64,000 nt of DNA from Voacanga thouarsii (lineage: Eukaryota > Streptophyta > Magnoliopsida > Gentianales > Apocynaceae): assembly GCA_026120185.1 (NCBI GenBank), contig JANUWF010002272.1, positions 124,001 to 188,000 on the forward strand. Reading direction: 5' to 3'. A program made the position numbers and the translations under genes. Positions 58,949 to 64,000 of this stretch are shown here, piece after piece. Every line of letters starts with the position of its first letter. The stretch's first letter is position 1. The notes under the pieces are model-generated. The model worked only from the letters and a program-made list of their open reading frames with translations, made no database searches and was not told where the DNA came from.

Positions 58949-60484
58949 ACAATATCATAAAAGTTTGAAATTCATTGATTTAGCCATGTAAATATGTAAA
59001 TATTTTTTCTTTGGCACCATGTAAATAATTTTCTTATTGTATTATATATATATTTATTTATTTTGCATTAAAAAATATTATTTGTTGTGAATAAACTAGA
59101 TCTTGTTCTAATGCTTGATGTTGTATTTTTCTTAGTGGCTAAATATTTTATATTGCTAATACTGACACTAATAATATATATATACATATATATATATATT
59201 TGTATTTTGTAATTAGACTATATTGTTGTATTTATATTCCTAGTGTTATTGTTTTATGATTGTGATTATTTAATTATTACTTGTAACAATAAAAATATTA
59301 GTAATTGTAATAATAACTAGTTGTAATATATTGTTGTAACACAAGTTGTTGTAATCTATATTTATTTTTATTGCCATTACATTTTCTTATTTCTATATAA
59401 AAAAAAATCTAGATTTTCCACAAGCTAAAATTGGCTTGGCTTGGCTAACAATAGCTTCGGTCAACACCCCAATTGAGCCCACCACACTTTCAAACCTTCA
59501 GGTTTCTCTTTTACACAAGAAAACAACCAACTTCACATGTTTTTTTAGCTTTTTGTCTTCACAACCAAACAAAACCAATAGATTCCTCCTTGGTAATCAG
59601 TTTTTCCACACTCAGATAACTAGAGCCAACTCCTGTTCCACTCTTTTTTCTTGGCCTTTTCTTTTTGTTTTTCTTTTCCTTTTCCTTTTCATAATCTCAT
59701 ACCTCTTTTTCATTCCACCATATTTCCGTTACTTTGCTCCCAATTTCTCCAGAGACTGTTGCCTCTTCTTTTTCCACATTCTTCACACTACCTGCCTTTC
59801 TCTTGCAAGTCATTGAATATCAAAAGCTGGAAGAACACAGTTGTGCTCAAACTCCTTCAAGTAACATAAATACTTTCTTCTTGAATTTTCTTGACATTAT
59901 TGGTATTGAATTTTGAGAAAATGTTTACTTTACTTGGAAATATTCTTGTTGAGCTTATTTGGAGCTGAAACTATGCATGACATAATTGAGTTGTGATTTT
60001 TGTGCTACTAATGTTGTTTTTATACTTTCATGGAATTCTTAACTTTGCCAATATTGTAGGTACATTTTGAGCATAAATGTGATATTCTCCTTGGGGACCT
60101 TGTTGAGATTACAGTTTGATAGTACACTTGATTGACATTGTGGTTTGATATTGTACTTTGGCTATTTGAAGTGGATATTGTCATTGGTATTTTGAGCATT
60201 GTTTTTCTTGAAAATCAAGAATTGTGGAAAAAGTTTTTAACTACGAAGAAAACATTTTTTTGCAAAGTGTGTTTGTTTTTGTTTGAGCTAAAATGCCAAA
60301 AACCAAACAATTTTTCAAACCTTACAAACGCACTAAACCAAGACTTACTTGAATGATGACAACCTTGAGGACGTTCCAAGAGAACCCTCTCGCTAGGAAG
60401 GCTTGATCTGTCCAGGGAGAAGAAGAAAAATGGCCATGGTGGGAGTAATCATTCGGCCGAGAGAGAGAGAGAGAAAGTCTATTA

Positions 60485-60545
<61 letters not shown>

Positions 60546-63036
60546 CATTAAGAGTTGAAGATGAATAAAGATGGAGATAATCATTCATGCTTACCTTGAA
60601 GGTGTTCTTGAGCCTTCAAGAAAATTCTAGTTTTTGATCCAAAAGTAAGACTTTGATTCCAGTGTTTGATGTTAAAAATTGCAGGAATGGATTCACGAGA
60701 ATGAGTAGGTATAATCTAGAGTTTTTGGAGAAGATTGAAGTGGTTTTGAGTGGCCTTAGGCGTGAGAATGGTAGTAGGTGTTCTTGGAGGTTTGGAGAGA
60801 ATGGAGAGAATGGATGAAGCTGGCCGAAATTCTGTTGGGAAAGAGTGGCCGACTGGTTTGGATATTTTTGGTAATTGGATTTTCAGATTTGGGAGGAAAA
60901 GGAAAGCTGGTTGTTTGAAATTAAAAAAGAATGATTTAGGGAATATTTTGTGGTTGCAAGTATGGTAAGTAGATCTTTGTTGTTGGAGGTCTTTTGGAAG
61001 CTTCAATGGCTGACTGAATTGTTGGAATTTCTGCTGAGTTGAATGTTGTTTGAATCAGCTTTAAGGTAGCTGAAATATGGTGTACAATGGTGAGGGAATT
61101 TTCTGGATGTTCGAGGCTTAATTCATGGAAGGTTGCTGGAATTTTGGACTCCAATTAATAGCTTGATTGTAGTGATTGATGGAGAGATTTTAGGAGCAGC
61201 TATGGAGCTCCTTTTGTGCAGAACACTGGTGAGGATAATGAAGTACAGTTCATGGTTGATCAAGGTGAGTTTGTACAGCAAAATGGGTTGAGTTTCGGAC
61301 AAGGGTGAAGAAGGAACAAACCTGGAAATTCTGATCAACCTTTCGCAAGCTTGCTGGAAATTTCTGGGCAAATTTTTCTACCATGATTCATCCGATTTGC
61401 TGTAGGTTTGAAGGGATATTGGGCGGTCCTTTAAGGCTGGTTTTTAGCCTTCTTTATGGAGGAAAAATAATGTTGAATTGCTGGTTGAAAAGGTGGAAGA
61501 AATAGCTTGGTTTTTGGCTTACCAAGCTGTGAAACTGTCCAGGAATTTTCCTGGTTTGCACAGCTTTTGTGCAGCTCGGATTTGGCTGGAATTTTCAGTC
61601 TTCAAGCTGAGTGAATTGGTCATTTTTCTGGTAGTATTTGGGAGGGAAAGATGGCTGAAATTTTCGACAATTTGATCAAGAAGCTGGAAAAATTTCCAGA
61701 TTATCATATGAAGAAGATGAACACGTATAGGACAACACTCATACTTTTCCCTAAGGCATGCAAGGGCCGAAATATAGCCTACCTAACAAAAATAAAATTT
61801 AATCATGCTAAAACTCAAATGATGGAATTTGAACTCAAGACCTCAAGTATAAATTCCAAAGCTCCATCCACTAAACCACAACAACTCTTGTTCTTATTTT
61901 CTCTCACAAATATTTTTCCTATTTAATACTCAAGCTATCTTCCTATTTCCACCTCAAGCAAAATTATCATTTTGCCATTCTTACTCAATAAGCAAAATTA
62001 AGTCATCTAAACCACAAATCACATATCCAAAGCACATAAAATCATATAAAAATATATTTATGCGTGCAAAAAAATATGATATGCATCCTGACACCCTTAC
62101 ACTAAGGTTGGTTTTAGCTGGGGTTTCACATTATTGGGTAAAATTGTGTATTAAGTTGAATATGTTAGGTCTTGGCTATTTAAGTTAATCTTGGTTATAT
62201 TTTAGTATTTGAATTTTATTTTACTCTTCATGTTTGGATTTGGATTACGTGATAAAATATGGAAAAAGTTGTTGATTAATTCTTAATTCATGGTTTTCTA
62301 AATTTATTTAGCTTGAAGTTGTGAATAAGGAATGTTAGAAATAGAGAGAGAGAGAGAGAGAAAAAAAAAGAATTGAGTGAAAAAACAAAATCATTGTTTT
62401 GAGATATTGTTGAGATAATGAAAAATAATGAAGGGAAAAATGCCCTTATTTTAATTTGGAAGACCTTTTGTTGAAAATGGGGTTAACATGGAGGTAAGTA
62501 GCAAGTATTGTTCAATGCATTCTCTTGAAGCTATCCCGAAGGCAAGAAAAGAAGGAAAAAAAATGATGAAAAAAATATTGATGACAAAAAGGGGCCCAAT
62601 ATGGTTAGTGAAGAGAAATCCACTTTCTTGAGGCTAAATTCCCTAATTCATCTTGAAAAAATGAGTGTGATTTTTTGTTTTGTTTTTGGAGTGTCTCTTT
62701 ATTCACTACTTAGAATTGCGTAAATTGGTTTCTATGAATCTTGAATTGGTTAGACGGCTTGACTTTTATGATTTGTGTTATCTATGTCTTGGCTTGAAAG
62801 GTGAAATAATTTTCTTAGACTAAAATATAAGCTTGTTTAACGTAGTTCTAAGGGTCTTGACATGTTTGATTTAATGCATGAGTTTACAAAAGCTTTTAAA
62901 AGGTTAAATGAATGACAATTTTATATCTAATGTTGGAAAAGAAATTATAACGTTGTTATAGATGAATTTGAGAAGAGATAATTTGTTTTGTGTGATTTGT
63001 CTTAAGTACATTGCTTAGGGACAAACAAAGAGTCAA
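58949..63036 (+). mobile_element. Internal region of the LTR element without gag-pol
   Basis: About 4.1 kb with no gag, protease, RT or integrase motif on either strand, so the element is of the LARD kind and depends on others for movement. It holds (AT)n at 60490-60541, a GA-run at 60460, and a tRNA-like stretch on the minus strand at 61780-61900. Open frames at 59436-59816, 60716-61006 and 61123-61371 are low-complexity or unrecognised. The middle (about 59.4-62.1 kb) is somewhat GC-richer and could be a separate insertion. Confidence 0.65.
61780..61900 (-). repeat. tRNA-like / SINE-head sequence
   Basis: On the minus strand TGGTTTAGTGGATGGAGC resembles a polymerase III A box, and GAGTTCAAATTCC follows about 35 bp on as a B box. 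There is no acceptor-stem pairing that I can verify, so it is more likely a SINE head or tRNA relic than a functional tRNA gene. Confidence 0.45.
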
Positions 63037-63049
63037 GTGTGGGGGAATG
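63037..63049 (+). other. Polypurine tract of the LTR element
   Basis: AAGTGTGGGGGAATG-type tract directly before the 3' LTR start, matching the tract typical of plant Athila/Tat-like gypsy elements. Confidence 0.7.
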
Positions 63050-64000
63050 TGATGGGGCCTAAATTTACATATATTTTTTAAATTATTTGAGGATATTTTG
63101 TGATAATTTTGATATAATAACTCGTCATATTCCTTCCTATTTGATAGTTCACTCATAGAAATGCTTTTCGGTGATTTTACGCAAAAAAAGGTGAATTTGA
63201 AGTAATTGGAGAAATTTTAGAGAACACTTGACACCAGGCCAAGAAGACTAACCCAGTGCTGGGCCATGTTTGGAGAAGGATATCAAACAAAGGTGAATTG
63301 GCTAAAGAAAAGCAGAGGAAACCGAAATTTAGACAAAAAACAAGTGCAATCCTACGGGAGGCTTCAACAAATTAAAGCCACGGCTCGACAAAAAGAGAAG
63401 AGAAAGAATGGGTGGCTCGGTAGCTCATGGTCATTGAAAAAAAAAAAATGTAAAAGGAAGGAAAGAAGAGAAAGCAACCTTGGGAGGATGTGTTACATCC
63501 TTGGGAGTATGCAACAAGAAAGGAGCCGCAACTCGGCTAGTTGCGACTCGGTAGGAAGAAGAAAGGTAATCGGCTCGGTGGCTCAGCTAGCGGCTCGCAA
63601 AAGAAATAAAGGAGAAATGGCTTATTAGTGAATTGGCTTAGGTATCTGGCTAAGCAAAAAGAAGGAGGCTCGATGGTTTCAAGTTAGCTCGGCAAGGAAA
63701 AAAAGAAGTAGTTCTCATGGCTCAGCTTGGCTTTGCGGCACAAGTGAGCCGACTTCAAGAGAAAAGAAAGAATTGGGCTTGGGTTTTGGCTTGATCAAAG
63801 GAATAAAAGGAAAACAAGATATGGTTTTGGTTTCGGTGGCTTTAATCAAAGGAATGGCTTAATGACTTGCGATGGCTCAAAATTAGCTCGCGTATCAGTT
63901 TAAGGCAGTGGACTTCAGTAGGGTTTATACAAGAATTTCAGAAGCTATTTTAGACTAGGAAATTACTTCTTCTTTGTGTAGGATTTTTAGGAAGTTCTTG
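63050..64000 (+). repeat. 3' LTR, runs off the window
   Basis: Starts TGATGGGGCCTAAATT and matches 56924-57920 throughout, including the GGTGATTTTACGC block and the CGGCTCGG-rich stretch. The remaining half lies beyond the window. Confidence 0.8.

Noticed and set aside
60322..60588. Open frames with IYIYIY runs
   Set aside because: Translation of an AT microsatellite.
61780..61900. Functional tRNA gene on the minus strand
   Set aside because: A- and B-box-like motifs are present, but I cannot confirm a cloverleaf or acceptor stem.

Overview
The window is AT-rich nuclear DNA from a plant, most likely a eudicot. The evidence is an intron-split subtilase of the plant SBT2 type, fragments of plant gene families (GRAS, plant reticulon, MAP65), plant-type Ty3/gypsy and Ty1/copia retrotransposons, hAT relics, Helitron-like ends and long AT, AAT and ACAT microsatellites. 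I cannot name the species. There is one apparently intact gene. The rest is transposon and pseudogene sequence.

Layout. 1-7.3 kb: two 5'-truncated copies of one Ty3/gypsy family joined with their 3' ends pointing outward; the right copy carries gag-protease-RT-RNaseH-integrase with many stops. 7.3-9.0 kb: LTR-like sequence. 9.1-11.2 kb: a decayed hAT transposase (zinc-finger MYM-type 1-like) on the minus strand. 11.2-14.7 kb: microsatellite-rich spacer ending at an LTR-like 3' terminus. 14.75-16.4 kb: an RPA70-like pseudogene. 16.4-24.5 kb: spacer with an ACAT repeat of about 45 units, a SINE-like element, a Helitron-like element, a 276-bp duplication and a hAT-like MITE.

24.6-32.6 kb: pieces of unrelated plant genes, all on the plus strand and several still with introns: an unidentified coiled-coil protein, a LISCL-type GRAS gene, a reticulon and a MAP65. 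They are followed by Helitron-like 3' ends at 31.7 and 31.9 kb and by a Helitron-like end on the other strand at 32.0 kb. Gene-fragment capture by a Helitron is a plausible but unproven explanation.

33.1-45.4 kb: a Stowaway-like MITE, then the subtilase gene with a 5'-UTR intron and ten coding exons whose phases all join, giving 816 codons with the complete Asp-His-Asn-Ser catalytic set. 45.4-64 kb: nested repeats. These are a TTCGAG-rich element, two related copia LTRs (the second followed by a degenerate initiator-Met primer site and, further on, a Gag start), a 3.0-kb solo LTR (TGTAACACC...GGGGTGTTATA) inserted in that copia leader and itself holding a hAT-like MITE, and a non-autonomous LTR element with about 2-kb LTRs, a GGCGCTGTTGCCGGGG primer site, a 4.1-kb internal region without gag-pol and a polypurine tract.

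I found no CRISPR array, rRNA or convincing functional tRNA gene, and no clear new multi-gene system. The most interesting structure is the gene-fragment mosaic with Helitron-like termini.
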